33,902 nucleotides of DNA, taken from contig CAHJXH010000017.1 of assembly GCA_903644075.1 (NCBI GenBank), positions 1 to 33,902 of the forward strand. Direction: 5' to 3'. The notes under the pieces were generated by a model, which saw nothing but the letters and a program-made list of their open reading frames with translations, made no database searches and was not told the origin of the DNA. Of this stretch, positions 1 through 8,055 are shown piece after piece (position 1 is the first letter of the stretch; each line of letters opens with the position of its first letter). The stretch is from Sphingobacteriaceae bacterium. Lineage in GTDB: Bacteria > Bacteroidota > Bacteroidia > Sphingobacteriales > Sphingobacteriaceae. Position numbers and translations under genes: made by a program.

Positions 1-251
1 CGATCTGCCGGCAATGCCGTGGTTACACCTGCGTTAAAACCACTTTCGCCGTTATAGCTATAGTTAGATACTACCCGGTAAATACGTGCGCCATCTGGAT
101 GAAACTTATCGAAAGTAAAATCGAAATGCACAATCAAATAGATTACCAAAGCAGCACTGATGCCAATAGTAAGGCCGATGATGTTAATCAGCGTAAATAA
201 CTTATGCCTCCAGAAATTGCGGAAAGCGATCTTAAAATAATTTTTTATCAT
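1..251 (-). CDS. MacB-like ABC transporter permease, N-terminal fragment (runs off window)
   Basis: Reading from an ATG at 251 downwards, the frame stays open to the window edge and encodes about 83 residues starting MIKNYFKIAFRNFWRHK. This is nearly the same as the start of the permease at 374-2833, followed by one hydrophobic segment (about residues 20-42) and the start of a periplasmic region containing FDKFHPDGARIYRVV. The family is the MacB_PCD/FtsX type, where an N-terminal membrane helix is followed by a large periplasmic domain and C-terminal FtsX helices; only the first part is visible. It lies 122 bases after its paralogue on the same strand, so a shared transcript is likely. Substrate unknown. 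It is partial only because the window ends. Confidence 0.85.
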   Translation of the reverse strand, partial: MIKNYFKIAFRNFWRHKLFTLINIIGLTIGISAALVIYLIVHFDFTFDKFHPDGARIYRVVSNYSYNGESGFNAGVTTALPAD

Positions 252-263
252 AACTTCTTAAAA

Positions 264-371
264 GAGAACCAAGAACTAAAAAATAGAATCAAGAACCAAG
301 AGACAAGAATTAAGATAGGCCTATCTTCTTCGATAACTACTATTACCTGTTGACTATGAACTATTATACTA
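264..371. repeat. heptad-phased intergenic tracts between the two permease genes
   Basis: From 266 a purine-rich tract follows the pattern GAAYCAA, with unit starts at 266, 273, 286, 293, 300, 307 and 314 (one unit is 6 nt). A 16-nt palindrome, AAGATAGGCCTATCTT, follows at 312-327. A second tract with NNNNACT units ends at 341, 348, 355 and 362. The whole gap has no plausible gene. The palindrome lies downstream of the second permease stop on the minus strand and might act as a weak terminator, but no good U-run follows. Confidence 0.6.
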
Positions 372-373
372 AC

Positions 374-2833
374 CTATTCACTCTTCAAGCTTTTGGCAGG
401 ATTAGCAATGGCTGCTTTAATAGTTTGGAAGCTTAAGGTAATTAATGCCGTTAACAGCATGCAGGCACCGCTCAATACAAATACCCACCAGCTTATGGTG
501 GTTCTGTAGGTAAAGTTTTGCATCCATTTTTGCATCACAAACCAGGCTATTGGTGTTACCAAAACAAAAGCCAGTAATACCAGCCAAACCAATTCGGCCG
601 AAAGCAGGGCTACTATTTGGGTTACCGTAGCGCCAAGTACTTTACGTACACCAATTTCTTTAGTACGCAAATTGGTGGTGTACATAGCCAAACCTAATAA
701 ACCAAGGCAACTGATAAATATAGATAAACCTGTAGCCCAGCTCAGCAGCCTGGTAGTACGCTGCTCGCTTTCGTAAAATTTGGCAATACTTTCATCCACA
801 AAACGGTATTCGAGGTCATCGTCGGGGTAGGTTTCCTTCCACGCTTTCTGGATTCCGGTAATGGCATTTCTCCATTCATACCCGTTTGCCGTCTGGCGTT
901 TTAAAGCGATGTGAATGCCCAGGCTAAGATTTCTCTCGTTGGGGAAAATCCCTAAAGGTTTTATAGCTGAGTGTAGAGATTTCTGATAAAAATCGTGCAT
1001 TACACCTATAACCTGTGTTTTATTTTTTTGAATATTAATGTAGATACCTTCTGCATCGCGAGGGTTTTTAAAACCCAGTATATGAGCGTAGGTCTCGTTT
1101 ATTATAATTACACCCTTCGTGTCAGTACTTCTTATATTTCGCCCGGCAAGTAATTTAATGTGGTACAGTTTCAGGTAATTTTCGTCACCGTACTTACGTT
1201 CCACTTCTGTCTTTATTTCTTTTTTACCATCAAGGTAAGTGCCATCAGAAGAACTTGTACTGTTAGATGATGGCGGCGAATTTCCAACGCTTATCATTTC
1301 TACCTGCGGAAGCGTTTTTATTTTATCAACAAAAACCTGCTGTAAGGTTGTATTGGCTTTTTTATAAGGTGTTGTTAAATACACTATAGCATCCTGCTTA
1401 AAGCCTAAATCCTTGTGCAATACATAATAAACCTGCTTACTAATCAGCATGGTAGCCATAATAAAAAACTGGGCAATCACAAACTGGGTTACAGTTAACG
1501 ATTTACGGAGCCAAGTATTTCGCGTTTTACCGGTGTTAGCATATGCCTGATTTTTTAACACCATAACAGGTTGGTAGCCCGATAAAATAATAGCCGGGTA
1601 AAAGCCCGATAATAAGCTAACCGCCAACGTTAATAATATCATAAACACTAAAACCACTGGTTGGTACAGCATATTTGCATTTACACCCTTAGGTATAAAA
1701 TCGGCAAATAGCTTTATTATTAACGGGGCTACAACCATACTGATTATAACGGCAAACAGTGTGATTATAAAGGTCTCGCTCAAAAACTGGAAAATCAATT
1801 GTAACCGCGTACTACCCATAGTTTTGCGGATGCCAATTTCTTTTGCCCTTTGCGATGCCTGAGCAGTAGTTAGGTTAATGAAATTGATGCAGCCTAATAC
1901 AAGTAAAAATAATGCAATGGCCAGCAAGCCATACATGGTAGTTTTATTGGCAACCCCGCCACCACTATCAAAAAGGCCGTACTTGATATTGAAATGCATA
2001 TCGCTCAATGGCTGTAACCTAAATACCTGGGTATCGCCCTTTTCTTCGGGCTTAGGTGTATGGTTCTTTTTTAATAAGTCATTCAATTGCTTCTCAATAT
2101 TTTGCGGTTGAATGTTTGGATTTAGCTTGACAAAAAGCTGAGCGTTTGAGGTTGTGTTAGTCCATTCCTTGTCTATCATCTCACTCATTTTAAGGCTGGT
2201 GCCCGTGCTGAACGAAATAAAATCGTGGAATATAATGTCTGTATTTTCTGTAAAATCCTGTACAATACCGGTAACTATTGTTTTTACGCTATCGTCGTAA
2301 ATAACCTGGCGGCCCAGCATCTGGTTATAATTTAAAGCCGGAAAATATATTTTGGCCTGTTTAGCCGTAAGTACAACCTGGTAAGGGGCATTAAGCGCAG
2401 TTTTAGCATTACCGGCCAACCATTGGTAAGAGAAAACATTAAAGTAACTCCCGTTTACAAATGCTAAACGCTCCTCATTTTTAAACCTGGTTGATGTTCT
2501 TGCTTTATTATTAGGGATAACAACAGTAGCCTGGTAGGTAAAAACCGGTGCTGATGTTTGCAGGCCGCTCACATTATTTTTAACCGCGTCTGCTAATGGG
2601 TCAGTTACACCGCTATTAGAAATGGCTTCGCCGCTAAAGGTAAAATCAGTTACAACGCGGTAGATTCTATCCCGATCGGGATGAAACTTATCGAAACTGA
2701 AGTCGAAATTGACGATAAGATAGATCACCAACGCCGCGGTGATGCCAATTGTAAGGCCAATGATATTAATAAATGTAAATACCTTATGCCGTCTGAAATT
2801 ACGAAAAGCGATCTTAAAATAATTTTTGATCAT
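374..2833 (-). CDS. MacB-like ABC transporter permease (MacB_PCD and two FtsX domains)
   Basis: Inner-membrane permease subunit of a MacB/FtsX-type ABC system of 819 residues. The N-terminal helix (about residues 20-42) is followed by a large MacB_PCD-like periplasmic domain. A three-helix FtsX block follows, containing GCINFINLTTAQASQRAKEIGIRKTMG, here given only as positions near residues 310-340. A second periplasmic domain and a C-terminal FtsX block with TKEIGVRKVLGAT complete it. The EIGxRKxxGA signature appears twice, as in the duplicated Bacteroidota forms. The start was moved from a TTG at 2854 to the ATG at 2833 because the paralogue at 251 begins with the same MIKNYFKIAFRNF. No ATPase or periplasmic adaptor gene is in the window. 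The substrate cannot be read from sequence; related proteins export small molecules or transmit envelope signals. Confidence 0.9.
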   Translation of the reverse strand: MIKNYFKIAFRNFRRHKVFTFINIIGLTIGITAALVIYLIVNFDFSFDKFHPDRDRIYRVVTDFTFSGEAISNSGVTDPLADAVKNNVSGLQTSAPVFTYQATVVIPNNKARTSTRFKNEERLAFVNGSYFNVFSYQWLAGNAKTALNAPYQVVLTAKQAKIYFPALNYNQMLGRQVIYDDSVKTIVTGIVQDFTENTDIIFHDFISFSTGTSLKMSEMIDKEWTNTTSNAQLFVKLNPNIQPQNIEKQLNDLLKKNHTPKPEEKGDTQVFRLQPLSDMHFNIKYGLFDSGGGVANKTTMYGLLAIALFLLVLGCINFINLTTAQASQRAKEIGIRKTMGSTRLQLIFQFLSETFIITLFAVIISMVVAPLIIKLFADFIPKGVNANMLYQPVVLVFMILLTLAVSLLSGFYPAIILSGYQPVMVLKNQAYANTGKTRNTWLRKSLTVTQFVIAQFFIMATMLISKQVYYVLHKDLGFKQDAIVYLTTPYKKANTTLQQVFVDKIKTLPQVEMISVGNSPPSSNSTSSSDGTYLDGKKEIKTEVERKYGDENYLKLYHIKLLAGRNIRSTDTKGVIIINETYAHILGFKNPRDAEGIYINIQKNKTQVIGVMHDFYQKSLHSAIKPLGIFPNERNLSLGIHIALKRQTANGYEWRNAITGIQKAWKETYPDDDLEYRFVDESIAKFYESEQRTTRLLSWATGLSIFISCLGLLGLAMYTTNLRTKEIGVRKVLGATVTQIVALLSAELVWLVLLAFVLVTPIAWFVMQKWMQNFTYRTTISWWVFVLSGACMLLTALITLSFQTIKAAIANPAKSLKSE

Positions 2834-2861
2834 GATGAGTCCGGTTAACCGCAAATAATGA

Positions 2862-2876
2862 TAGCAATATCATACC
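2862..2876 (-). promoter_or_regulatory. sigma-54-like promoter element, off-consensus spacing
   Basis: On the minus strand, 29 nt upstream of the permease ATG, the sequence reads TTGGTATGATATTGC. This resembles the -24/-12 layout TGG...TTGC of sigma-54 promoters, but the GG-to-GC gap is 9 nt rather than the strict 10. It is listed because two palindromic activator-like sites lie further upstream at 2930-2967. Weak on its own. Confidence 0.25.
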
Positions 2877-2929
2877 AAACAATTAAAATATTAACAATCA
2901 ACAACTTATAAAAATTACAAAAATCATCT

Positions 2930-2967
2930 CGTTCATAAGCGAACAATTGGTGTCCGTTTTCGATACA
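2930..2967. promoter_or_regulatory. pair of palindromic operator/enhancer-like sites
   Basis: Two related imperfect palindromes lie in the divergent spacer between the permease and the M1 peptidase. Site 1 (2930-2945) reads TGTTCGCTTATGAACG on the minus strand, with arms GTTC/GAAC. Site 2 (2951-2967) reads TGTCCGTTTTCGATACA on the plus strand. Their centres are about 21 bp apart, two helical turns, which fits cooperative dimer binding. They lie about 100-135 bp upstream of the permease ATG, a distance typical of enhancer binding. The regulator is unknown. Confidence 0.4.
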
Positions 2968-3103
2968 ACTCAAAAAATTGGAACAAATACCCAATAATTA
3001 CTATCATTTTCGGCATATAAGCAAAATATTTAATTGATTGCATGGGTAATTTTACAATAATGTTAAAAACGTTTGTATATTGGCGCGTCTTTTACACTAC
3101 CCC

Positions 3104-5089
3104 ATGAAGATTACACTGACCCTCTGCTGCAGCGCTTTGCTGTTGGCTACTTCTGTTAATGCCCAAAAGCACCGCACAACTGCTACCGATACTGTTACAT
3201 CCAATTATTTTGCGCCCGATCTTTTTGCGCCGATGTTCCATCAGCAAAAAGGAAACGAATTTCATTCGGCCAATGGTAACCCAGGCGCTAAATACTGGCA
3301 AAACCGTGCTGATTATGTTTTGAAAGCGAAAATTGATACCGCAGCTAAAACGCTAAGTGCAACAGAAAACATTACCTATACTAATAATAGCCCTGATGAG
3401 TTGGGTTACCTGTGGCTGCAGCTCGATCAAAATACTTACAAGGCTGACGCCCGCTCTAACCACTTCACAGCATTTGGTGCTACCCAGCACACCGATGGTT
3501 ACCAGTTAGCATCGATACAGGTGAGCCAAAATGGTAAGACAGAAAAAGTAAATTATACCGTTACCGATACCCGCTTGCAAATCAGGTTAAATAAAGACCT
3601 GGCCGGTAATGGCGGAAAAATCAATATTCTCATCACTTATAAATACACCATACCCGGCGCATTTGGAAACCGTACCGATTATAGCGATACCAAAAATGGC
3701 AAGATCTATGAAATTGCCCAATGGTACCCGCGCATGTGTGTTTACGATGATTCGCAAGGCTGGGATACGCTTCCGTTTTTAGGTAGCGGCGAATTTTATT
3801 GTGAGTATGGAGACTTTGATTATACCGTAACCGTACCCGGAAATATGATCGTAGCCGGATCGGGCGAATTGGTTAACCCAACCGAGGTATTAACGCCTAC
3901 GCAGATTAGCCGATTAAATGCAGCGCGTAACAGTGACAAAACAGTAATGATCCGCTCTGTGGCTGATGTTACCGACCTGGCATCTCGCCCGGCCAAAGGC
4001 GATTTAACCTGGCACTTTAAAATGCAGAACACACGTGATGTTGCTTTCGGCGCATCATCAGCCTATGTATGGGATGCTGCTAAAGTAAACTTGCCCGGTG
4101 GCAAAACATCATTGGCAATGTCTGTTTACCCGGTTGAAAGTGCCGGTGCCGATAAATGGGACCGTGCTACTGAATATCTGAAAAAATCGATCGAATATTT
4201 CTCTCAAAAATGGTTTGTATACCCCTACCCTGTAGCTATTAATGAAGCCGGTATTGCTGGCGGAATGGAGTATCCGGGTATTGTTTTCGATGGTATAACC
4301 GATAGCGGTAAAGATCTGTTCTGGATCACGGCACACGAGATTGGGCACAACTGGTTCCCGATGATAGTAGGATCGGACGAGCGCCGTTTTGGCTGGATGG
4401 ATGAAGGTTTTAATACCTTTATTGATGTTTATGCATCAGACGTGGTTAACCACGGCGAATTTGGCCCCAAACGCGATGATGAGTATGCACCAAAAGGCGG
4501 TTATCCTGCCGATGAGATCGTAGCCACTATTATTGATCCGGATGCTCCGGTAATTATGACTAATGCCGATGCTGTACCAGAAAAATACCGCCACCCGATT
4601 GTTTATTTTAAACCAGCTTTAGGACTAATTCTTTTACGCGAGCAGATTTTAGGTAAAGACCGATTTGATTACGCGTTTAAAAATTATATCCAGAAATGGG
4701 CTTACAAACACCCGCAACCCGAAGACTTTTTCCGTTCGATGGAGAACGGCGCAGGCGAAGATCTTGCTTGGTTTTGGCGCGGCTGGTACTTCAACAACTA
4801 CAAACTGGACGTTGCCCTGATCGATGCCAAATATGCCGATAAAGACGCTAAAAAAGGACTTACCGTAACCATTGCCAATAAAGAGCAGATGGCTATGCCT
4901 TTAACCGTTGAAATAACCTACAAAAACGGTGGCAAGTCGCGCATGCAGCTCCCTGTAGAAACATGGTTGCAAAACCGTACAACTACTTTTACCATCCCTA
5001 CAACTAAAGAAATAAGCCAGGTAACGTTAGATCCTGATCATTCAATACCTGATGTTAACAGGGCGAATAATGTAATAAAAGTTAAGTAG
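3104..5089 (+). CDS. secreted M1-family metallopeptidase (gluzincin aminopeptidase)
   Basis: 661-residue zinc aminopeptidase of the M1 (gluzincin) family. From the ATG at 3104 it begins with a signal peptide, [20 protein letters not shown], so export to the periplasm or beyond is expected; an in-frame TTG at 3080 would bury the signal. The zinc site HEIGHNWFP is at residues 411-419 and the third ligand Glu434 lies in [10 protein letters not shown], giving HExxH-x18-E. The M1 substrate motif GxMEN appears as GGMEY, as in some Bacteroidota members. An N-terminal beta-rich domain precedes the catalytic domain, and the C-terminus (about 600-661) looks like a small beta domain. The gene stands alone, divergent from the permeases and originally convergent with maf. 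A weak TAnnTTTG-like element, TATATTGG, lies at 3076-3083. Confidence 0.92.
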   Translation: MKITLTLCCSALLLATSVNAQKHRTTATDTVTSNYFAPDLFAPMFHQQKGNEFHSANGNPGAKYWQNRADYVLKAKIDTAAKTLSATENITYTNNSPDELGYLWLQLDQNTYKADARSNHFTAFGATQHTDGYQLASIQVSQNGKTEKVNYTVTDTRLQIRLNKDLAGNGGKINILITYKYTIPGAFGNRTDYSDTKNGKIYEIAQWYPRMCVYDDSQGWDTLPFLGSGEFYCEYGDFDYTVTVPGNMIVAGSGELVNPTEVLTPTQISRLNAARNSDKTVMIRSVADVTDLASRPAKGDLTWHFKMQNTRDVAFGASSAYVWDAAKVNLPGGKTSLAMSVYPVESAGADKWDRATEYLKKSIEYFSQKWFVYPYPVAINEAGIAGGMEYPGIVFDGITDSGKDLFWITAHEIGHNWFPMIVGSDERRFGWMDEGFNTFIDVYASDVVNHGEFGPKRDDEYAPKGGYPADEIVATIIDPDAPVIMTNADAVPEKYRHPIVYFKPALGLILLREQILGKDRFDYAFKNYIQKWAYKHPQPEDFFRSMENGAGEDLAWFWRGWYFNNYKLDVALIDAKYADKDAKKGLTVTIANKEQMAMPLTVEITYKNGGKSRMQLPVETWLQNRTTTFTIPTTKEISQVTLDPDHSIPDVNRANNVIKVK

Positions 5090-5159
5090 TTCTGTTGCGA
5101 ATTATCTGTTGGCAGTTTTCGGGAAGAAAAGCTTGTTTCAAAACTTTTGTCATTCAGAG

Positions 5160-5382
5160 TTTTAAAATCCGGGCGGCCTATGAAGGTGAGATGACATATC
5201 TTTGCAATGCCGTGCAGCGTGGCCGCCTGTGTTATAGTGCGTACTGCCTGTTTCTGAGTATGGTTCCGAAGCAAGAGTCTGAAGGTATGGTACGATCCTT
5301 ACTTTAGTGGGTGATTTGTCCGATGGGTAGCCTGTCTTTTTCTTTATACTCCTTCGGGCACGGCTTATTATTAAGTCAAAGA
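5160..5382 (+). ncRNA. candidate IS110 bridge RNA region (transposon left end)
   Basis: The 223 nt between the presumed left junction and the transposase start hold no convincing gene but can form nested helices. GGCGGCC (5172-5178) pairs perfectly with GGCCGCC (5221-5227) around a 42-nt internal loop. CCGAAG (5266-5271) pairs with CTTCGG (5352-5357) around a large second loop that contains AAGG/CCTT (5282-5285, 5297-5300). In IS110-group elements the left end encodes a bridge RNA with target-binding and donor-binding loops; two large-looped stems in this position match that layout. The loop-to-target matching was not resolved, so this is inference. Confidence 0.4.
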
Positions 5383-6681
5383 ATGGAAAAGATGCATTTT
5401 CATGCAGCCGGTATTGATATTGGCTCACGCAGAATATTTGTTGGTCTTGAGGAAGGCCCGGTACGCTCGTTTGAAACCTTTACCAGTGATCTGGTTGCAC
5501 TTAAAGATTACTTATTGGAGCATAAAGTAAGCACAGTAGCGATGGAAGCAACTGGTGTTTACTGGTATGTATTATATGATATTCTTCTGGAAGCGGGCCT
5601 GGACGTATGGCTTGTAGATGGCAGGCAAACACGGCAGCTGCCCGGCAGAAAGACAGATGTCAAAGACAGCCAGTGGATTCAGCAGTTGCACAGCTATGGC
5701 TTACTAAACCGTTGTTATGTGTCCGCCGGTCATATCAAAGAACTACGCAGTTATCAGCGACTGCGTGAAGATCATCTGCGGAGCGCAGCGATGCATATCC
5801 AGCATATGCAAAAGGCGCTCATAGAGATGAACATCCGCCTGCCTGAAGTATTAAGCCAGATCCATGGGGTAAGCGGCATGGCATTGATCACAGCGATACT
5901 GGCGGGAGAGCGGGACACCGGGAAGTTGGTTTCACTGTGTCATAAAAGCGTCCGTGAGCGCAAAGAAGAAGAACTTTTAAAAGCATTGGAAGGGCATTAT
6001 ACAGCGCAGGGTCTTTTCGCTTTGAATCAGGCTTTGAAGGCCTATCAGTTCTATCAGGACCAGATCTTGGAATGCGATCGTCAGATCGATGGAGTTTTGC
6101 AAAGGATTAACAGGGATAAGCACCTCCCACCGGGAACAGAGGGAGGAAAGCGAAAAGCGATCCGTCACAATAAGCCTAATATTGAGGGCCTTGGCGATCA
6201 TCTGTTAAAGATTTTTGGTGGCAGGGATGCCACCAAACTTCCCGGCATTACAGACTACAACTGGTTGCAGTTATATGCAGAAGTAGGGTCTGATCTGAGT
6301 AAATGGCCAACTGAAAAACACTTTACCAGCTGGCTTGGCTTATCACCGGGGCAGGACAGCTCAGGAAAGAAGAATAAAAGTAAGAGTAAAGGCAAACCAA
6401 CTGTAGGGCAGATCTTCAAACAGATGGCCCATGGTTTATTAAACAGTAAATACATCGGATGGGGTGCGTTTGCAAGGCGATTAAGAGGGCGCAAAGGCCC
6501 GGCAATAGCCATAAAAGCTACCGCCAGAAAAATGGCAGCCCAATATTGGCGCCTGATCGTCAAAGGAAGCGATTTCGTTGAAAAAGGAATGGAGGCTTAT
6601 GAAAACATCCTTAAGCAGCAGAAAAAAAGACGATTAGAAAAACTTGCTCTTGAACTGAATATGGAATTGGTGCCTGCTTAA
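5383..6681 (+). CDS. IS110-family transposase/recombinase (DEDD type)
   Basis: 432-residue recombinase of the IS110 family. The N-terminal RuvC-like DEDD domain shows Asp12 (GIDIG), Glu55 (AMEATG), Asp92 and Asp95 (GRKTDVKDS). The C-terminal Transposase_20 domain starts around PGITDYNW (287-294) and contains WLGLSPGQDSSGKK (317-330), where the conserved catalytic Ser of this family is expected. Both active-site halves are intact, so the enzyme may be functional. Starts at 5311 and 5383 are in frame; 5383 (MEKMHFHAAGIDIG) or 5392 fits the family length, and the extra N-terminus would overlap the candidate guide-RNA region. It lies between the M1 peptidase and maf, in intergenic DNA, and disrupts no gene. 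Confidence 0.93.
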   Translation: MEKMHFHAAGIDIGSRRIFVGLEEGPVRSFETFTSDLVALKDYLLEHKVSTVAMEATGVYWYVLYDILLEAGLDVWLVDGRQTRQLPGRKTDVKDSQWIQQLHSYGLLNRCYVSAGHIKELRSYQRLREDHLRSAAMHIQHMQKALIEMNIRLPEVLSQIHGVSGMALITAILAGERDTGKLVSLCHKSVRERKEEELLKALEGHYTAQGLFALNQALKAYQFYQDQILECDRQIDGVLQRINRDKHLPPGTEGGKRKAIRHNKPNIEGLGDHLLKIFGGRDATKLPGITDYNWLQLYAEVGSDLSKWPTEKHFTSWLGLSPGQDSSGKKNKSKSKGKPTVGQIFKQMAHGLLNSKYIGWGAFARRLRGRKGPAIAIKATARKMAAQYWRLIVKGSDFVEKGMEAYENILKQQKKRRLEKLALELNMELVPA

Positions 6682-6687
6682 ATAATG

Positions 6688-6780
6688 TTGTCATGGGTAA
6701 CGCAGTGAAGAATCTTCTGCTCTAATCACAGCGACCATACAGATCGAAGAAGATTCTTCGCTATCGCTCTGAATGACAAA
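6688..6780. repeat. REP-like palindromic repeat, split by the IS110 element
   Basis: Perfect 12-bp arms GAAGAATCTTCT (6707-6718) and AGAAGATTCTTC (6748-6759) flank a 29-nt loop, and the stem can extend with wobble pairs. The outer right arm ends CTCTGAATGACAAA (6767-6780). Its exact complement, TTTGTCATTCAGAG, is on the far side of the transposon at 5146-5159. A related palindrome is present at 13694-13727, so this is a dispersed repeat family rather than part of the IS. Confidence 0.65.
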
Positions 6781-6782
6781 TG

Positions 6783-6835
6783 AAGTATAAAAGAAAAAGG
6801 ATCGATATATTATCGATCCTTTTTCTTTTATACTT
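6783..6835. terminator. bidirectional hairpin terminator, perfect 25-bp stem
   Basis: A perfect inverted repeat with 25-bp arms (6783-6807 and 6811-6835) surrounds a 3-nt loop, TAT. The core is GGATCGATA/TATCGATCC, flanked by A-rich and then T-rich runs, so both strands end the stem in a U-rich stretch. It sits 37 bases past the maf stop and probably stopped both maf (minus) and the M1 peptidase (plus) before the IS insertion. Confidence 0.8.
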
Positions 6836-6871
6836 TGAAGAGTCTTTTGCCAAAAGTCTATTATCCTTCGC

Positions 6872-7453
6872 CTACTTAATGATCTTTATTAACTGCTGAT
6901 ACAATTTTTCCGTCGGTAAACCTACCACGTTAGTATACGATCCATTAATCTTTTCAATACCGGTTAAACCTATCCACTCCTGAATACCGTAGGCACCGGC
7001 TTTGTCTAATGGTTTGTATTGATCTACATAAGTTTGGATCTCTGCATCTGTAAGTTTGCGAAAGAATACCTCAGATACATCGAAAAACTTATTGTACTCG
7101 TGTTTATATAAAATACATACACCGGTTATAACCCTATGAACACGGCCCGAAAGCAGTTTCAGCATTTCAACGGCGTGCTCCGGAGACTCGGGTTTGCCTA
7201 AAATCAGATCGTCAATACAAACAATAGTATCGGCAGTAAGCACAATTTCATCGCCCAAAGCTTCGTCATAAGCTCTCGCTTTTTTCTCAGCTATATAAAC
7301 AGCAACTTCTTCAGGTTTTAAATCGTCTGGGTATGATTCATCAACCTCTTTTAGCACAACTTTAAAGTCAACATCCAGCAATCGCAGCAATTCCTGCCTG
7401 CGCGGCGATTTAGACGCTAATATGATTTGGGGAAGATGGTGTATTGATCTCAT
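6872..7453 (-). CDS. maf: Maf-family nucleoside triphosphate pyrophosphatase
   Basis: 193-residue Maf/YhdE-type nucleotide pyrophosphatase, which hydrolyses non-canonical or selected NTPs (dTTP/UTP or modified bases, depending on subfamily) to the monophosphate. The hallmark ASKSPRRQELL is at residues 13-23, ADTIV is near residue 82, and the late KAGAYGIQEW block with GSYTNVVGLP is present. Length is normal. It is last in a tight minus-strand group (DUF2520, fdx, iscX, kdsC, maf), 68 bases after the kdsC stop, and ends just before the 25-bp hairpin. Start at the ATG MRSIHHLPQIILAS. The exact substrate is not decided by sequence. Confidence 0.93.
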   Translation of the reverse strand: MRSIHHLPQIILASKSPRRQELLRLLDVDFKVVLKEVDESYPDDLKPEEVAVYIAEKKARAYDEALGDEIVLTADTIVCIDDLILGKPESPEHAVEMLKLLSGRVHRVITGVCILYKHEYNKFFDVSEVFFRKLTDAEIQTYVDQYKPLDKAGAYGIQEWIGLTGIEKINGSYTNVVGLPTEKLYQQLIKIIK

Positions 7454-7485
7454 AATTTGATTTAGTCATTTGGCGTTGGAGCTTT

Positions 7486-7520
7486 ACTCACAACTCGTAA
7501 CTGACAACTCACAACTGAAT
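7486..7520. repeat. heptad-phased tract (ACTSACA type) between maf and kdsC
   Basis: Five units starting exactly 7 nt apart (7486, 7493, 7500, 7507, 7514) all begin ACT; the units at 7486 and 7507 are both ACTCACA. The tract fills most of the spacer between maf and kdsC. It has no coding potential. Confidence 0.7.
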
Positions 7521-8033
7521 TTACCAACTATAGGCCTGCTCGCCCATCCATTTTTGTTGGATCTTGAGCACTTTTTCAATCACATCGCGTACGCAACCTT
7601 TACCACCTGCAATGGGCGATACATAGGCACTTACAGCCTTAATTTCTTCGGCAGCATCGGCAGGGCAAACGGGTAAGCCAACCAGTTTCATTACTTCCAG
7701 GTCGGGGATGTCATCGCCCATGTACAATACATTTTGCGGGTTAACACCTTTTTCTTCGATGTAGCTTTTAAAGTTGAGTGTTTTGGTATGCGCACCTATA
7801 TGCACATCCTGCACACCCAGGCTATTTAAACGGTGCAATGCAATTTTAGAGCGACTGCCCGATATGGCACAAACATTATAACCACATTTTACAGCCAGCT
7901 GAATGGCATAACCATCTTTAATATTAAACTGGCGGCCCTGCTCGCCCGAATCTGTTACATAAACAGAACCATCGGTAAGCACGCCATCCACATCAAATAT
8001 AAAAGTGGTTATATCTTTAAGTTTGTCGAGCAT
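7521..8033 (-). CDS. kdsC: KdsC-type HAD phosphatase (3-deoxy-manno-octulosonate-8-phosphate phosphatase)
   Basis: 170-residue C0-type HAD phosphatase without a cap domain, expected to dephosphorylate KDO-8-phosphate in lipopolysaccharide core synthesis. Motif I DVDGVLTDG has Asp14 and Asp16; motif II is SGS (58-60); the Lys motif is in the AHTK region (81-84); motif IV GDDIPD has Asp107, Asp108 and Asp111. The C-terminal GGKGCVRDVIE is typical of KdsC. The ATG at 8033 was preferred over an upstream in-frame start at 8078, which would extend into iscX by 23 bases and add 15 residues not seen in the family. kdsA and kdsB are not in the window. The family also contains YrbI-like neuraminate phosphatases, so the sugar specificity is inferred. 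Confidence 0.87.
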   Translation of the reverse strand: MLDKLKDITTFIFDVDGVLTDGSVYVTDSGEQGRQFNIKDGYAIQLAVKCGYNVCAISGSRSKIALHRLNSLGVQDVHIGAHTKTLNFKSYIEEKGVNPQNVLYMGDDIPDLEVMKLVGLPVCPADAAEEIKAVSAYVSPIAGGKGCVRDVIEKVLKIQQKWMGEQAYSW

Positions 8034-8055
8034 TATATAAATAAACTTAAACGTA

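Larger units (their letters stand above)
5146..6700 (+). mobile_element. IS110-family insertion sequence (boundaries approximate)
   Basis: The element comprises a structured left end, a DEDD transposase gene and a very short right end. A 7-nt direct repeat TTGTCAT occurs at both presumed junctions (5147-5153 and 6688-6694), which would make the insertion about 1.54 kb. The bases outside these junctions rejoin into one REP-like palindrome: TTTGTCAT on the left complements ATGACAAA at the right end (6773-6780). IS110 elements do not make normal target duplications and usually lack terminal inverted repeats, so the ends cannot be fixed from one copy. The long left end and short right end fit the IS110 rather than the IS1111 subgroup. 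Confidence 0.65.

Noticed and set aside
312..327. Strong terminator after the second permease
   Set aside because: The palindrome is perfect but needs a 4-nt loop, leaving a 6-bp stem, and it lacks a good U-run.
264..371. CRISPR-like reading of the periodic tracts
   Set aside because: Units are only 7 nt without distinct spacers, so they do not form repeats with unique spacers, and no cas gene is present.
2834..2854. Upstream TTG start of the permease
   Set aside because: The paralogue at 251 begins at the equivalent of the ATG at 2833, so the longer form adds unsupported residues.
5095..5428. Short ORFs on both strands in the IS110 left end
   Set aside because: No recognisable domain, they overlap each other and the stem-loop region, and IS110 elements normally have no second gene there.
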